Below are positions 1-11,189 of a stretch of DNA of 64,000 bases, one piece after another. Origin of the DNA: Theropithecus gelada. Its lineage: Eukaryota; Chordata; Mammalia; Primates; Cercopithecidae. The notes below the pieces were generated by a model. That model saw only the letters and a program-made list of their open reading frames with translations. It did not search any database and was not told the DNA's origin. The position numbers and the translations under genes are program-made. Every line of letters starts with the position of its first letter. Position 1 is the stretch's first letter. The DNA is taken from the NCBI RefSeq assembly GCF_003255815.1, contig NC_037677.1, positions 103,458,583 through 103,522,582 on the forward strand. The letters are read 5' to 3'.

Positions 1-325
1 TTGCTTGGCTCTTTTCAACATCCTGCCTTACTCACATACTATCATGCTATAAGTGGAGCTGAGATTGTGTATTTTAATTCCCATAGTCCTGACACAATAT
101 CAATAAAGGCATGGGGAAAAAAAGCACATATGTTCACCATCCTACTTCTCGTCATAATTTAGTATAAGATTAATTCAGGGAAACCCAACTAGTTTTCCCT
201 TTCTTTGTCTTTCTCTTTAGATTATTTCTCGAAATACTTAGCTTGTACTGCAGTGTTGGTCAATGACACTATCAAACGTTTTCTGCCAACATAACAATCT
301 GAAGGGAAGGGGGAGGGAGGGAGGG
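1..325. other. Intronic sequence ending in a (GGGA)n run
   Basis: No gene or recognisable repeat is visible up to about base 300. From 301 to 325 the sequence becomes a purine run of GGGA/GGA units that stops at a stretch of Ns. The run suggests that the gap is in, or next to, a low-complexity GA-rich repeat. Confidence 0.6.
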
Positions 326-614
326 NNNNNNNNNNNNNNNNNNNNNNNNNNNNNNNNNNNNNNNNNNNNNNNNNNNNNNNNNNNNNNNNNNNNNNNNNNN
401 NNNNNNNNNNNNNNNNNNNNNNNNNNNNNNNNNNNNNNNNNNNNNNNNNNNNNNNNNNNNNNNNNNNNNNNNNNNNNNNNNNNNNNNNNNNNNNNNNNNN
501 NNNNNNNNNNNNNNNNNNNNNNNNNNNNNNNNNNNNNNNNNNNNNNNNNNNNNNNNNNNNNNNNNNNNNNNNNNNNNNNNNNNNNNNNNNNNNNNNNNNN
601 NNNNNNNNNNNNNN
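326..614. other. Assembly gap (289 N)
   Basis: The window has 289 consecutive Ns here. The length is not a round number, so it is probably an estimated size and not a placeholder. The left flank is a GGGA-type simple repeat, a common cause of such gaps. Apparent open frames that cross this block are artefacts. Confidence 0.98.
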
Positions 615-1175
615 TGCAAGGACTGCAGATAAAGAACTTTCTCCTCCTAATGTTTGTGTTTAGACAGAGACCACATAGCAGCACTGAATGATAAACTGTC
701 TTTTTTGAAACTTTAAACTTCTGTATAAATGGCATTTAAGACATGATAAAATAAATTGTTTCATTCACTAAGCACAGGAACTCCCGATTACATCTCTCCT
801 GGAAGAGCCCCAAGGCCCTATTGCCTGCCCCTGCTTTTTGAGCTCAGATGTTTGTAGATCCATGCAAGAAAAGTAATTTCTCTTGGTTGGTGATTTCTGG
901 CTGTGGTTTTGCAGGTTTTTCACTGAGATGTAAAACAAAGGCCCTGACTACTCAGTCATTTAAGGAAGACTCCCTGGAAATTTTCTGCAAAAGGTAGTAA
1001 TATTAACAGCAATTGCCCTGGCCAGAATCCATTCCAAGTAATTGCATTCCACCAGGTAGTTCGTAACAAAAGCCTCTTCCCATGCAGTCTTCTGCATCTT
1101 TGCCAAGAATACAGCAGCAGCTAAGCTCTAACTATGTTTGGGTCAAAACTGTTTCTGGAGTGAAGTCATCTAAAG
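615..1175. other. Intronic sequence, nothing recognised
   Basis: No exon with convincing splice sites, no RNA gene and no repeat family that I can name. Presumed intron of the minus-strand SORCS1 gene. Confidence 0.5.
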
Positions 1176-1326
1176 TTATACCTGATGTAAATGACGAGTT
1201 GATGGGTGCTGACGAGTTGATGGGTGCAGCACACCAACATGGCACAAGTATATATATGTAACAAACCTGCATGTTGTGCACATGTACCCTAGAACTTAAA
1301 GTATAATAATAATAATAAAAAAAAAG
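1176..1326 (+). mobile_element. L1PA 3' end, heavily 5'-truncated
   Basis: The stretch reads as the last part of a primate L1 3'UTR: a GACGAGTTGATGGGTGCAGC block, then CACCAACATGGCAC, then CACATGTACCCTAGAAC and AAAGTATAATAATAATAA followed by poly(A). The 18-base segment GACGAGTTGATGGGTGCT is partly duplicated in tandem near 1192-1226, which is not in the family consensus as I know it. No coding sequence remains. Confidence 0.9.
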
Positions 1327-1523
1327 AATACATGCAGTGGGCCCCAACTGCCATAGGCTCCTTTGTCATCTGCAATGATTGCTGTATTAGTTTGCAGCGT
1401 CAGTGCATTCTTTACACCTTCCCATTTGCCAAGATTCAGCCCAAATCTCTCTTCCAAAGAGTCCTTCAAAAGCCTCTCAGATTGAGAGCAATTGCACCCT
1501 TTTCTGAGTTTCTTCTTCTTCTT

Positions 1524-1823
1524 TTTTTCTTTTTTTTTTTTTTGAGTCGGAGCCTTGCTCTGTCGCCCAAGCTGTAGTGCAGTGGCACGATATCGGCTCA
1601 CTGCAAGCTCCACCTCCCGGGTTCACGCTATTCTCCTGCCTCGTCTCCCGAGTAGCTGGGACTACAGCCGCCCGCCACCACGTCCGGCTAATTTTTTGTA
1701 TTTTTAGTAGAGACGGGGTTTCACCATGTTAGCCAGGATGGTCTCGATCTCCTGACCTGTGATCTACCTGCCTCGGCCTCCCAAAGTGCTGGGATTACAG
1801 GCATGAGCCACCGTACCCGGCCC
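1524..1823 (-). mobile_element. Alu (AluY/S type), full length
   Basis: Reverse-complement Alu with a poly(T) head and both monomers. It is flanked by a perfect target duplication GAGTTTCTTCTTCTTCTT at 1506-1523 and 1824-1841, so both ends are firm. Confidence 0.98.
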
Positions 1824-1879
1824 GAGTTTCTTCTTCTTCTTCACTAATACTAATAAAGGTATTAGTGCCTTCATTTTTT

Positions 1880-2133
1880 TATTTTTATTTTTTTTATTTT
1901 TTATTTTTGACGGAGATTCGCTCTTGTTGCCCAGGCTGGAGTGCCATGGCATGATCTCGGCTCACCACAACCTCTGCTCCTGGGTTCAAGCAATTTTCCT
2001 GCCTCAGCCTCCCGAGTAGCTGGGATTACAGGCATGCACCACCATGCCCGGCTAATTTTGTATTTTTAGTAGAGATGGGGTTTCTCCATGTTAGTCAGGT
2101 GGGTCTCGAACTCCTGACCTCAGGTGATCCGCT
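1880..2133 (-). mobile_element. Alu, 5'-truncated
   Basis: Reverse-complement Alu (AluS-like) starting in a T-rich tail that merges with a TTTTATTTT run. It breaks off after the CTCAGGTGATCCGC box, so the first 40 or so bases of the element are missing. Confidence 0.95.
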
Positions 2134-3123
2134 CAATAAATGCACATCCTTTTGTGTTTGTGACCTCCTGGCCCTCACTCCCATGCAATGAGCTAACAGA
2201 ATATGTATTATTGTCAGTATTTGGAGATAAAGAAAGAATGGCACCCAAAGCTCTGTGGTTTTGTGTGCATAACAGAAAAGAGTATATTTAAAGCAAAGTG
2301 ACTGAATGTCTGTTAGCTGGAGCGGTAATCAAAACCAGAGGACTCCACTGCCTTCATCCCATGTAGAGATCTTTGTTCTCATTCTGAAACGCCCTCCACT
2401 CTAGAGGTGGCAATTTCTTTGCATGTGTTTGAATAAACCAAGTCAAAATAATAACTTCAAGGTATAAGCCTCCAGGAATCAGGAAGCAGTTGTCTCTTTA
2501 ACCGCCAGTTGTAAAGTAAACAAGACATGGGACTCAAGCCAAGTCATCAGACTCAGATTCAGTCTTTGCATGATGATTTTCTTTTTTCTTCTTTTTTTGT
2601 TTTGTTTTGTTTTGCTTTTGTTTTTGTGGTTGTGGGGGGAGGAGTGAGAATGGGGAGTCATAGGTATACAGTTAAAAAAAAAAAAAAAAAAACCTCCCAG
2701 ACTAAAAGTCTCCAAGTTCTTAGACATTGGAAACGAAGTTGACCTTGGGCTTGGCACAGGGACAGAAGATGCCAGGGATGGAGGAGCTCACTCTTCTCTT
2801 GGCTTAGATGCTCTGCAGCCAGGCTGCCCTTTTGAGAAGATGGCATGATCCAATCTGTACTGGACTCCCAGGAAGGCTCTCTCATCATGCCAGCATCCCC
2901 CTGCTAGCCCTGTACAATTCCACTCCTCACGGCAGGATCTTGAAAGACATGACAGCCGAAATGCAAAATGGAGATGAGTGACAGCCCAGCTTTGGCAGCA
3001 CTGGGCAGAGGAAGGCTGAGCTCCTGAGTACAAAGGAAGGGGCTAGGAAAGGGGACATCTGGTGGTATCTGGACCATCTATTCTTCCATTAGTTCTACAG
3101 CCTTCATAGACTCCCCTTCACTA

Positions 3124-3166
3124 TCTATATATATATATATAGATTTTATATATATATATAAAATCT
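3124..3166. repeat. (TA)n tract with palindromic halves
   Basis: Two TATATA runs are separated by AGATTTTATA. The right half, ending in AAAATCT, is nearly the reverse complement of the left half, so the tract can fold into a hairpin. It is a likely length-variable microsatellite. Confidence 0.85.
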
Positions 3167-3190
3167 CCAGAATCTGTTTGTAAGCTGATA

Positions 3191-3236
3191 TGAGCACCTG
3201 GCGCTCTATTAAATGAGCACCTGGCGCTCTATTAAA
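3191..3236 (+). repeat. Perfect 23-bp tandem duplication
   Basis: The 23-base unit starting TGAGCACCTGGCGCTC and ending ATTAAA occurs twice, head to tail, without a mismatch (3191-3213 and 3214-3236). Lack of divergence between the copies suggests a recent event. Confidence 0.97.
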
Positions 3237-3433
3237 ATGAAAGAACCCTCTTCTGTGTATTTGTGTCTGTCTCTTTTCAAACAACAGTCCTCTCCTTCCC
3301 TTGTGTTTTGTTATTTCACTTTAAGGCACATCTATTGTTTGTGGATGGCAGAAGGGAGGCATTACACTTATGGAATGAAACATGTCCGTGATTAATAGCA
3401 TCTTTCTGTGGGGAGGTGAAAAATGTTTAAGTT

Positions 3434-3704
3434 AGCTGAGAGCAGTGGCCCACGCCTGTAATCCCAGCACTTCAGAAGGCAGAAGCGGGCAGATCACCTG
3501 TGGTCAGGAGTTCAAGACCAGCCTGGCCAACATGGCAAAAGCCCATCTCTATTACAAATACAAAAATTAGCGGGGTGTGGTGGTGCCTGCCTGTAATCCC
3601 TTACTTGAACCTGGGAGGCAGAGGTTGCAGTGAGCCGAGATCATGCCACTACATTCCAGCCTGGGTGACACAATGAGACTCCGTCTTGAAAGAAAAGAAA
3701 AAAA
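3434..3704 (+). mobile_element. Alu with an internal deletion
   Basis: Forward Alu flanked by the target duplication AAATGTTTAAGTT (3421 and 3705 onward). The right arm jumps from CTGTAATCCC straight to TTACTTGAACCTGGGAGG, so about 40 bases between the two are missing. Confidence 0.95.
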
Positions 3705-4425
3705 AATGTTTAAGTTCAGTTACAGGCAATAGCCCACTAGTCCAAGCTGTCTTAAAACTACATCAGTCCAAACTGAAAACAATGATAACCCCCTCTTCAC
3801 TCATCTTGCAGGCAATGACACATGTTAGAATTTTTTCCCAAATTTGTTTTTAAAAAAATACCTGCAATGTTTTAAAAAATGTTTTGCTTTCAAGGACTCT
3901 TTGAACAGCAGTTTGTATCTAATAAGCCTGTGTGGGATGCCTGTGTTTCATACCAAGACAGAGTCACTTGCTGTGCTAACGAATAAAGTTAGAACTCTGG
4001 AATAATGGAGTGGAACTTTCGAAAAACAAAATTCCAAGAAGCTCCCCTCCCTGGGCTTAACAAATGTCTTTGAATGCACCATAAAAGTGGCCTCCCAGGG
4101 CTTTAGAAAGTTCAATTGCTAGTAAGCATTCTACGCCATGAAGTAACTAAGAATTACGAATTCCAGTCCCTACTTCATTCCTAGGTGGAAGAGCAGAGGG
4201 GAAAAGGCTACCTGCTCACTGTGCTCTCCTAATGCACTCCTAAAAGTTGTGGCTACCCAGTTCCTTAAATTTCAAAGATGATCTGAGCATGACTATATAC
4301 TCTCTTTCACCCATCCAGCAGCCAAATGCAAAATACAGCTGTCTTTCTAGGAGAGAAATCATGAGGCCAGTTTTTATGTAAAATGGACAAATGGAGAAAA
4401 AGGGTATAATTTCTTTCTTTTTTCC
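3705..4425. other. Intronic sequence, nothing recognised
   Basis: AT-rich DNA between two Alus, with no splice-bounded open frame and no repeat family that I can name. Confidence 0.5.
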
Positions 4426-4708
4426 TTTTTTTTTTTTGAGATGGAGTCTCACTCTGCCACCCAGGCTGGAGTGCAGTGGTACGATCTCGGCTCACAGCAA
4501 CCTCCACCTCCGGGGTTCAAGCAATTGTCTGCCTCAGCCTCCTGAATAGCTGGGATTACAGGCGCCAGCTACCATGTCCAGCTAATTTTTGTATTTTTAG
4601 TAGAGAGAGGGTTTCACCATCTTGGTCAGGCTGGTCTTGATCTCCTGACCTCGTGATCCACCTGCCTTGGCCTCCCAAAGTGCTGGGATTACAGGCGTGA
4701 GCCACCAG
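4426..4708 (-). mobile_element. Alu
   Basis: Reverse-complement Alu with poly(T) head, both arms and the usual GGGATTACAGGCGTGAGCCACC end. The last few bases of the 5' end (CGCCCGGCC) are absent. Confidence 0.96.
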
Positions 4709-4944
4709 AAGTTTTCAAATCAAAACTTCCACTGTCCAGTAGAGGACAACTAGTTTCAAATACATACCTTCAATATTTTATCCTTGCCTCACCAATACCA
4801 AGAGCCTTTTCATAAAGAAAGAATGCAACCAAGAGTTTCACTGAATAATAATACCTTCCTGTTGGCACAGCTCACCTCTGTTTAGTAAAGTGTAGTACTT
4901 GATCTATGTGCAACAGAACTGTAGAGAGATGGAAAAGTGGCACA

Positions 4945-5072
4945 TGCTTGTTAAAATGCATATTCTCAGAACTAATAACCTAGAATTTCTGAGACATAGG
5001 CCCCCAGATCTGCAGTTTAACAAGTTCCCTAGATGATTTTCATATATGCGGAGGTTTAAGAACCTCAGTAGT
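4945..5072. mobile_element. MER5A-like hAT-Charlie fragment
   Basis: A decayed match to the non-autonomous hAT element: TTGTTAAAATGCATATTCTC, then a GGCCCCCAGATCTGCAG block, then TTTAACAAGTTCCCTAGATGA and an end resembling TTTAAGAACCTCAGTAG. Old and non-functional. The near-palindromic family makes the strand uncertain. Confidence 0.7.
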
Positions 5073-5364
5073 AATTTAGCCACTTCATCCCACTAATCCC
5101 TTGAAAGGCAACTGGCCATATCTTTAGGATTTTCATTTACATTGGGGAAAGCAAAAGATATCAAAACATTCAAGCAGCAGCACTCTGCTATAAATGGCTA
5201 AGAAACAGAAATTACTGCTTGCTTCATTGAGCAGTTGCTATTAACTCCCATGCACCCTTGGGGAAATAATTGTGGCCCTAGGGAGATTATACTCTTTAGT
5301 TACTATGTGGAGAATGTGAAAGTTAACCAAAGAGCTGGAGAAGATCTCCAGGTTGCCATATCCT

Positions 5365-5470
5365 TGCATGGTTACCAGCTACATGACCTGGACAATCCAC
5401 TCATTGAACCTTCATTTCCTCAACTTGAAAATGGAGTTTATCGCACTTATCTTGATGGTTTCAGAGTTTT
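5365..5470 (+). mobile_element. MIR fragment
   Basis: The core reads CCAGCTACATGACCTGGACAA followed by CATTTCCTCAACTTGAAAATGGAG, the diagnostic MIR block (tRNA-derived SINE shared by mammals). Confidence 0.75.
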
Positions 5471-6277
5471 GTTTTGTTTCTGCATCCACTACCACCATAC
5501 GTGGGAATGTTCTCAGTACATTTCACATATGCATGTCTTAGAGCTTACAGTTTATTATAATCACTGATTTGAGAAGCCAGAGCCATTGCTGTTCTATTTC
5601 TTCTTTAAAACGTGTGAGTGTGGGTTACTTTAAATACCACTTAGCTCAAAAGGCAAAGGCAGATTTCTAGTTCCAATTTAGGTTTAGTTGTAAACAGCTT
5701 TCTTTCTAATATTTTTCTTTATATCTCTCCCTGTGGTAGTTTTATTAGTTTCTTTTATAAATCTGATACAGAAAAAGTGCCTGTCACTGAAAAAGTAGGG
5801 GAGGGTTATTCATTAGGGTTCATGTGTTCAATGTTTAATAGAGCAAATGCAACATATATGTATGCATGTATGTGTATTATGTATATGTTAATAGCTATTT
5901 ATACTACAGAGGAAATTTCATGGAAGAATAGGATCTCTCTTTTCTAGGGAGCTGAGAAAGACTAGTAGTTCCTAAAGAAAAAGCAAGTGCCCACAGATTT
6001 AATGGTAGTATATCTCAAAGGTTAAAGGTAACAGTAGAGCCACAAGATTTGATCAGAGCCCATGAATAAAGCTGTACAAGGGAAAGAACAAGCTCTGCTC
6101 AGCATGCACATGCAATAATGTAATAACCATTTCTCAGCTGTGGCTTCTCCAAGGAGCATCATTTAGGGCAATGAAATCTAAGCAGATCCTTGCACCAAAC
6201 ATCAGCAAATTGTATTGACCCTCATGACACTGGCCATAGATAAGTGAGTAGGACAGGCCCATTTCTTTGTTTCTTTC

Positions 6278-6574
6278 TTTTTTTTTTTTTTTGAGATGGA
6301 GTCTTGTACTGTCACCCTGGCTGGAGTGCAATAGTGAGATCTTGGCTCACTGTAATGCCCGCCTCCCAGGTTGAAGCGATTCTCCTGCCTCAGCCTCCTG
6401 AGTAGTTGAAATTACAGGCACCCGCCCCAATGCCCGGCTAATTTTTTGTATTTTTAGTAGAGATGGGGTCTCGCTATGTTGGCCAGGCTGGTCTCGAACT
6501 GCTGACCTCGTGGTACTACCTACTTCGGCCTCCCAAAGAACTGTGATTACAGATGTGAGCCACCACGCCCAGCC
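6278..6574 (-). mobile_element. Alu, full length
   Basis: Reverse-complement Alu between imperfect copies of ACAGGCCCATTTCT (upstream) and ACAGGCACATTTCT (6577 onward), one mismatch apart, which fits an old target duplication. Confidence 0.96.
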
Positions 6575-6792
6575 TAACAGGCACATTTCTGAAACACATT
6601 CCCTCCAACAGAGAAAAGAAACCCAGAGTAAATGAATGTACATTGTGAGTAAAGAGAGGCAGCTGCAGGCGACCAGGAAATCTTAAAGTTAGAATAAGAA
6701 ATATAGTCTTGTTACAGAAATGGCATGACATCTCCCTGCCATTGAAAATCTATCTTGATTATTGTTGGCAACTCTAATCTTAGAAATATCAA

Positions 6793-7100
6793 GGGCCAGG
6801 CGGAGTGGGCTTGCGCCTGCAATCCCAAAGCTTTGGGAGGCTGAGGCAGGAGCCCAGGAGTTTGAGACCAGCCTGGGCGACATAGGGAGACCATGTTCCT
6901 ACAAAAAAAATTTTTTTTTAATTAGCAGGCAGAGGGAACAGTGGGTAGTGTCATGTGCCTGTCATCCCTACTTACAGTGGAGGCTGCAGTGGGAGGATTG
7001 CTTGAGCCCAGGAATTTAAGGCTGCAGTGAGCTATGATCACACCACCTGCACTCTAGCTGAGGCTACAGAGTGAGACTTTCTCTCAAAACAAAAACAAAA
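6793..7100 (+). mobile_element. AluJ-type element
   Basis: A divergent forward Alu with the old-subfamily features GCCTGGGCGACATAGGGAGACC and AGCTATGATCACACCA. Flanking AGAAATATCAAG and AGAAATACCAAG form a one-mismatch target duplication. High divergence supports an early primate insertion. Confidence 0.9.
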
Positions 7101-7790
7101 GAAATACCAAGGAGAAAATCCATCAACTTCCTTTTATCTATTATATTCATTCATCCATGCATGTATTTACTCATTGACTTATTGGCAAGTATTTACTGAG
7201 TCCTTACTAGAAACCAGTACTGAGACCTGGAGTTACAAGGTTTTCTTGGGATCCTCGATATAGAATCCTTTTCAGCCTTCTAAAAGCATCAAACTTATCC
7301 TATAAATCTGTCAAGGCTGTTATCCAGAAATGACAAGCAGGAGGCTGAATTATTTTACATAAGGCAACTTAAAAATATGACATATGGTTTGCCTTTACAT
7401 TTTCTCTGTGCTTTGTATTTTATCTGAGATTATATAATTCATATTTAAAACGTGAAATTTATTGAAGATCTACAGTGGAATCAGCCTGAAGAACACTAGT
7501 AAAAACTAAACTTCCAGACAAGAAAACTAGAGCAATGTTTGGAAAACAGTAAACTATGACAGAAGAACATAGACCAGAAATGCAAAGATCGGGGTTCCAG
7601 TTAAAGGCAACCAGTCACTAACTAGGCCTCACATATAAAGCAGCACTGCCTTAACCTCTCCTACCCACCTCATGGTATTTTTATAAGGATGCGATGATTA
7701 CACATTCACACACACGGTTCTGTAATAATTCTGAAAATATACTATGTTGTAAATACACAAGGTGGTCTTATATTCTGTCCTTTTATGTAA
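7101..7790. other. Intron with an L2-like fragment
   Basis: The stretch at 7140-7240 (CATTCATCCATGCATG, then GTATTTACTGAGTCCTTACT) resembles the 3' part of an L2 or related old LINE. A weak MIR-like stretch lies near 7580-7720. The rest is AT-rich with no exon. Confidence 0.5.
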
Positions 7791-8082
7791 GTTTTATTTT
7801 TTGAGATGGAGTCTCACTCTGTTGCCTAAGCTGGATTGCAGTGGTGCGACCTCAGCTCCCTGCAACCTCCGCCTCCCGGGTTCAAGCAATTCTCCTGCCT
7901 CAGCCTCCCAAATAGCTGGGATTACAGGTACGTGCCACCACACGCAGCTAATTTTTGTATTTTTAGTAGAGATGGGGTTTCTCCATGTTGGTCAGGCTGG
8001 TCTCGATCTCCTGACCTCATGATCTGCCCACCTCGGCCTCCCAAAGTGCTAAGGTTACAGGCGTGAGCCACCCTGCCTGGCC
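7791..8082 (-). mobile_element. Alu, full length
   Basis: Reverse-complement Alu with a short T-rich head. TCTGTCCTT before the tail (about 7776) and after the element (8083) marks the target duplication. Confidence 0.96.
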
Positions 8083-10544
8083 TCTGTCCTTCAAATAAAT
8101 GATACTTGGAAAATAAAAAAGGAATAAAGGGAGGGAGAGAGGGAAGAATATAAATGATAGAAGCAACAAACTAAGCAGTTGTAGATAGGTAATATCCAAT
8201 TTCAACAAGGCCTTCTCCCACGTATTTCAGTGTTTTTTGTAACTCCCCCGAGTTAGGTATGTATGGGAGGAACCTAACGAACAATGGGTAAAACTGTATT
8301 TGTAATAATTGAAGCCAAATGGTTTGGGTTTGATAATCTTCTGGGCTTTATCAAATGAGCTTGATCAGTTTCCATTGGTACCTGGGTAAGAGAATGCTGA
8401 CTTGGGTCTCCAGGGAGCCAGATGGCCTCCTACTCATCATATTATACTCCCAGTCTATACCATGAAGGCCTACGGGGTGGGATAAGTGAGATGCTATGGC
8501 TCTTGGGAATTTTTAAGCCCTCATGCAAGTATAATCTTCACAAGTCTATAAAATTTCAAATAGTAAATAGAGGGGAAGAGAAGGGAAATATAACTGCAGA
8601 AACCACTTCCTCCGCAGATCAAATAATTAATTGCATTTTCTGCATGTGGTTGTTAGCACTAAAAGTGCAAGGAGGAAGTGGGAGGAAGAGGCCATCTCTA
8701 CAAGAAGTGGCCAGTTCTTTCTGTCAAGCTTTAACTTGCTTAGATCTGGAATTTTAAATCAAACAGGGAAAGGCAAATTTCAAGCTCCATTTACTTTTTA
8801 GCAAATCGGGACTTCTTGTCTCAATCTGAGTATATTCAGACTTCTTTCTGGGCCACTGTGTTTATATTATGGCCATTTCTACCAAAATAACTTGGTTGAT
8901 AAAATTTGGCTTCGAATCCCATTAAAATGTCAGCAGCCTCACACGCTTAGCACAACAGAAGGTAGTGGAAATAGAAAAGTGAAAAAAGTTACAATGGGAA
9001 TTATAAATGTTTCAATACTTTTCCATTTTTATTTCTCTAAATTAGCATATCTTTAAGGCTACTGGTCAGGCAGAAGTATCACTCTTGCTACAATGAACAT
9101 CTGTGATTTCAGACAAACTAGTTCTGGCTCTAAATGCCCTAATCCTAAATTTGATTATAGGAAGAAACTTACGTTTATCTAAGAGGCTACCAGCCTAGCA
9201 GTGTGTTGGTAACTCATATTATTTGACAGGTAGAGGGCTCAGTGCCTGATGTCCCACATGCTGGGACTCTGGTCTCTCTGTCAGCTTGCCATAGAGCATA
9301 CCCAGCTATGCCTAGGGCAGAATAGCCCTGCAATTAGCAACAAATCATCATCAGGAAGTAATTAGAGAGCTCTGCTGTTTATTGAAGCTGGGATAATCCC
9401 ACAGGCAACTTCCCAATTTTTTCCTAATTATTTTATTTATTTAGGGTCATTATTTATGTTGACACAAAAGGTCATTTAACTGAAAATGATTGGTAATTCT
9501 GGTGGTCTGACCCTTCTTTTAAAGAAAGCATACATTTTCATTTGCAGGTCTCTCTCTTCTTGTCTGAAAAAAATAACAATAATAAAAAGAAGACTAAAAT
9601 GAATGCATCCCACCAGTTGCACTGGGCATCGAGCCAGAATTACAGCAAGCACTGGCACTGCAGGGGTAAGAAGCAATGGATTTTAATTGGTGCCTAGGGG
9701 CAAAGGTCAGCTCTCTTGGAACAATGGGCATCTATGGTAGTAATTGACTGAGTCCTCTGTGGGAGTCTGTAAATGTCAGCAATGTACTTCCAAATAGAAT
9801 CACAAAGGGCTTGGGCCCAAGGAACAAAGACAGTATTAGCCAGTGGAGAAAATATGTAAATCAGCTGGTTAAATAATGCACTAATAAAGTAAAAGTGGTG
9901 GACGCACACAAACACACATCACAGAGATTCAAAAGAAAGCAGACTGCTTTAATATCAAATACATGCCTTCCTGTAAGATCCAGTCTGTCTTTCCCCAGCA
10001 CAGGTTCAGCTGTTTTCCTGGACAGCCTTGAATCCAAACACTTTAATTATTTGCGTCAAGTTGGATGGGTTTGGCTCCTAAGAAAAGTTACATCCATCCC
10101 AGCGAAATCTGGATGCTGATGGGGATAGCATCTGCATTTAAAGTTGTAGTTATTCTTGTTCAAGGGAATTTGGGCCCTTTTTAGAAAGTAGTAGAGAAAA
10201 AGATGAAGTACTAATCATTGGAACACCATGTCCCTCCTGCTTCCCCACAAATGCTTGGCTGTTTCTTTTATTGCTATGTTTTACTCCATTTTTCTCATTT
10301 CCTCTTCGTTCCCAATATTCACCCACTCCCGTGATCCAGGCCACCTCCTCAGGGTCCAATAAGTTTAGAGAGACTGTATTCTCCACATCAACAATTTACA
10401 TAAACGATCCATCAAAGGAACATTTTATAAGCTTTAGGAGGCAAAAGAGTAGAATGTGTAACATATGACTTCAAATTCTTAAGATTCTAGAAAATGAAAG
10501 ATATAGTACCTTTACCAGTATGAACTCGATGCTCATTTGCAACT
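8083..10544. other. Repeat-poor intronic block of about 2.5 kb
   Basis: I recognise no interspersed repeat in most of this block. The part at about 9290-9480 is rich in ATTA/TAAT core motifs (GCAATTAGCAAC, AAGTAATTAGAGAG), the type of content seen in developmental enhancers, but no function can be shown from one sequence. The 111-codon open frame at 8422-8757 has no domain or splice support. An exon-like plus-strand segment at 9548-9665 is discussed as a finding. Confidence 0.45.
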
Positions 10545-10640
10545 ACATACTTCTCCCTTCCTTCTGTGAGCTCTCTGCAGACAGGGCCCTGTGTTATGCA
10601 TGTTTGTATCCCTACTGCCTGGCAGTCAATAAATATTAGT
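10545..10640 (+). mobile_element. L2 3'-end fragment
   Basis: The sequence GACAGGGCCCTGTG, then TATCCCTACTGCCTGGCA, then CAATAAATATTAGTTCAA follows the typical L2 3' end. Ancient and non-functional. Confidence 0.75.
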
Positions 10641-10699
10641 TCAACTAAAGGGTATTTTTCTGTTGTGAATGTCATGACTTTGTGTTACGCTGATCCGCT

Positions 10700-10945
10700 T
10701 CATTGGTCAGCTTAAGCCCTTTTATGCTGCTTCCCTGACTATGTGAGATTACAGCCCTCTCTAAACTCTTAAAGCCTTTGTCATCTGTACGACCCACTCT
10801 ACTACCTTATGTTATTTAATTGCATCCCTGAACTGGGATGGTAAACTCTGTAAGAGCATAGCAAGGTTCATGCTTCTTTTATATTCACCTTCATTTTGGC
10901 AGAGAACAAGGCACAACCCAGGTGTTCAATAAAATACGTCAATTA
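10700..10945 (+). mobile_element. L2 fragment
   Basis: A second L2-like piece just downstream of the first. It includes ACCTTATGTTATTTAATTGCA, TGTAAGAGCATAGCAAGGTT and an end resembling CAGGTGTTCAATAAAATA. It may be a separate copy, since the 3'-end motif occurs in both pieces. Confidence 0.6.
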
Positions 10946-11189
10946 ATTTCTTCTTAATATTATACCTCCAAATTTCATCAATAGTTCTGACTGGCCAATA
11001 GTACTTAAGATACATGCTAAATACGTCAAATCTATAATAAGGTGAATTTTAGTTCTATTAATTCAATATTAATAACGTCACCACTGCCCAAATATTGATT
11101 TTCTAAGCAAGACAGGAAGAAAATTTATTGCAACTTAAAATAAATTACACTATTATATAAAAACTGTAATTCAAATGGGTCATGAGGAT

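Larger units (their letters stand above)
2134..3433. other. Intronic sequence with simple repeats
   Basis: No exon is supported. The stretch holds a T/G-rich run near 2580-2640, a poly(A) run of 19 at 2674-2692, a palindromic TA tract at 3124-3166 and a short tandem duplication at 3191-3236. The stretch 2700-3080 is free of repeats that I recognise. Confidence 0.5.
4709..6277. other. Intronic sequence with old DNA-transposon and MIR fossils
   Basis: Outside the MER5-like and MIR fragments listed separately, I see only AT-rich intron and a TATGTATG-type run near 5855-5890. The 110-codon open frame at 5235-5567 overlaps a MIR and has no splice or family support. Confidence 0.5.

Noticed and set aside
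238..735. Open frames of 115-165 codons across the N block
   Set aside because: Most of the residues are unknown because they are translated from Ns.
2674..2692. Poly(A) run as the tail of a processed pseudogene
   Set aside because: No mRNA-like sequence or polyadenylation signal precedes it, and no target duplication is visible.
5235..5567. 110-codon open frame
   Set aside because: It overlaps a MIR, has no splice sites in agreement with coding and no recognisable domain.
8422..8757. 111-codon open frame in unique DNA
   Set aside because: No domain, no codon pattern that stands out and no splice context. The length is within chance for a 64-kb window.
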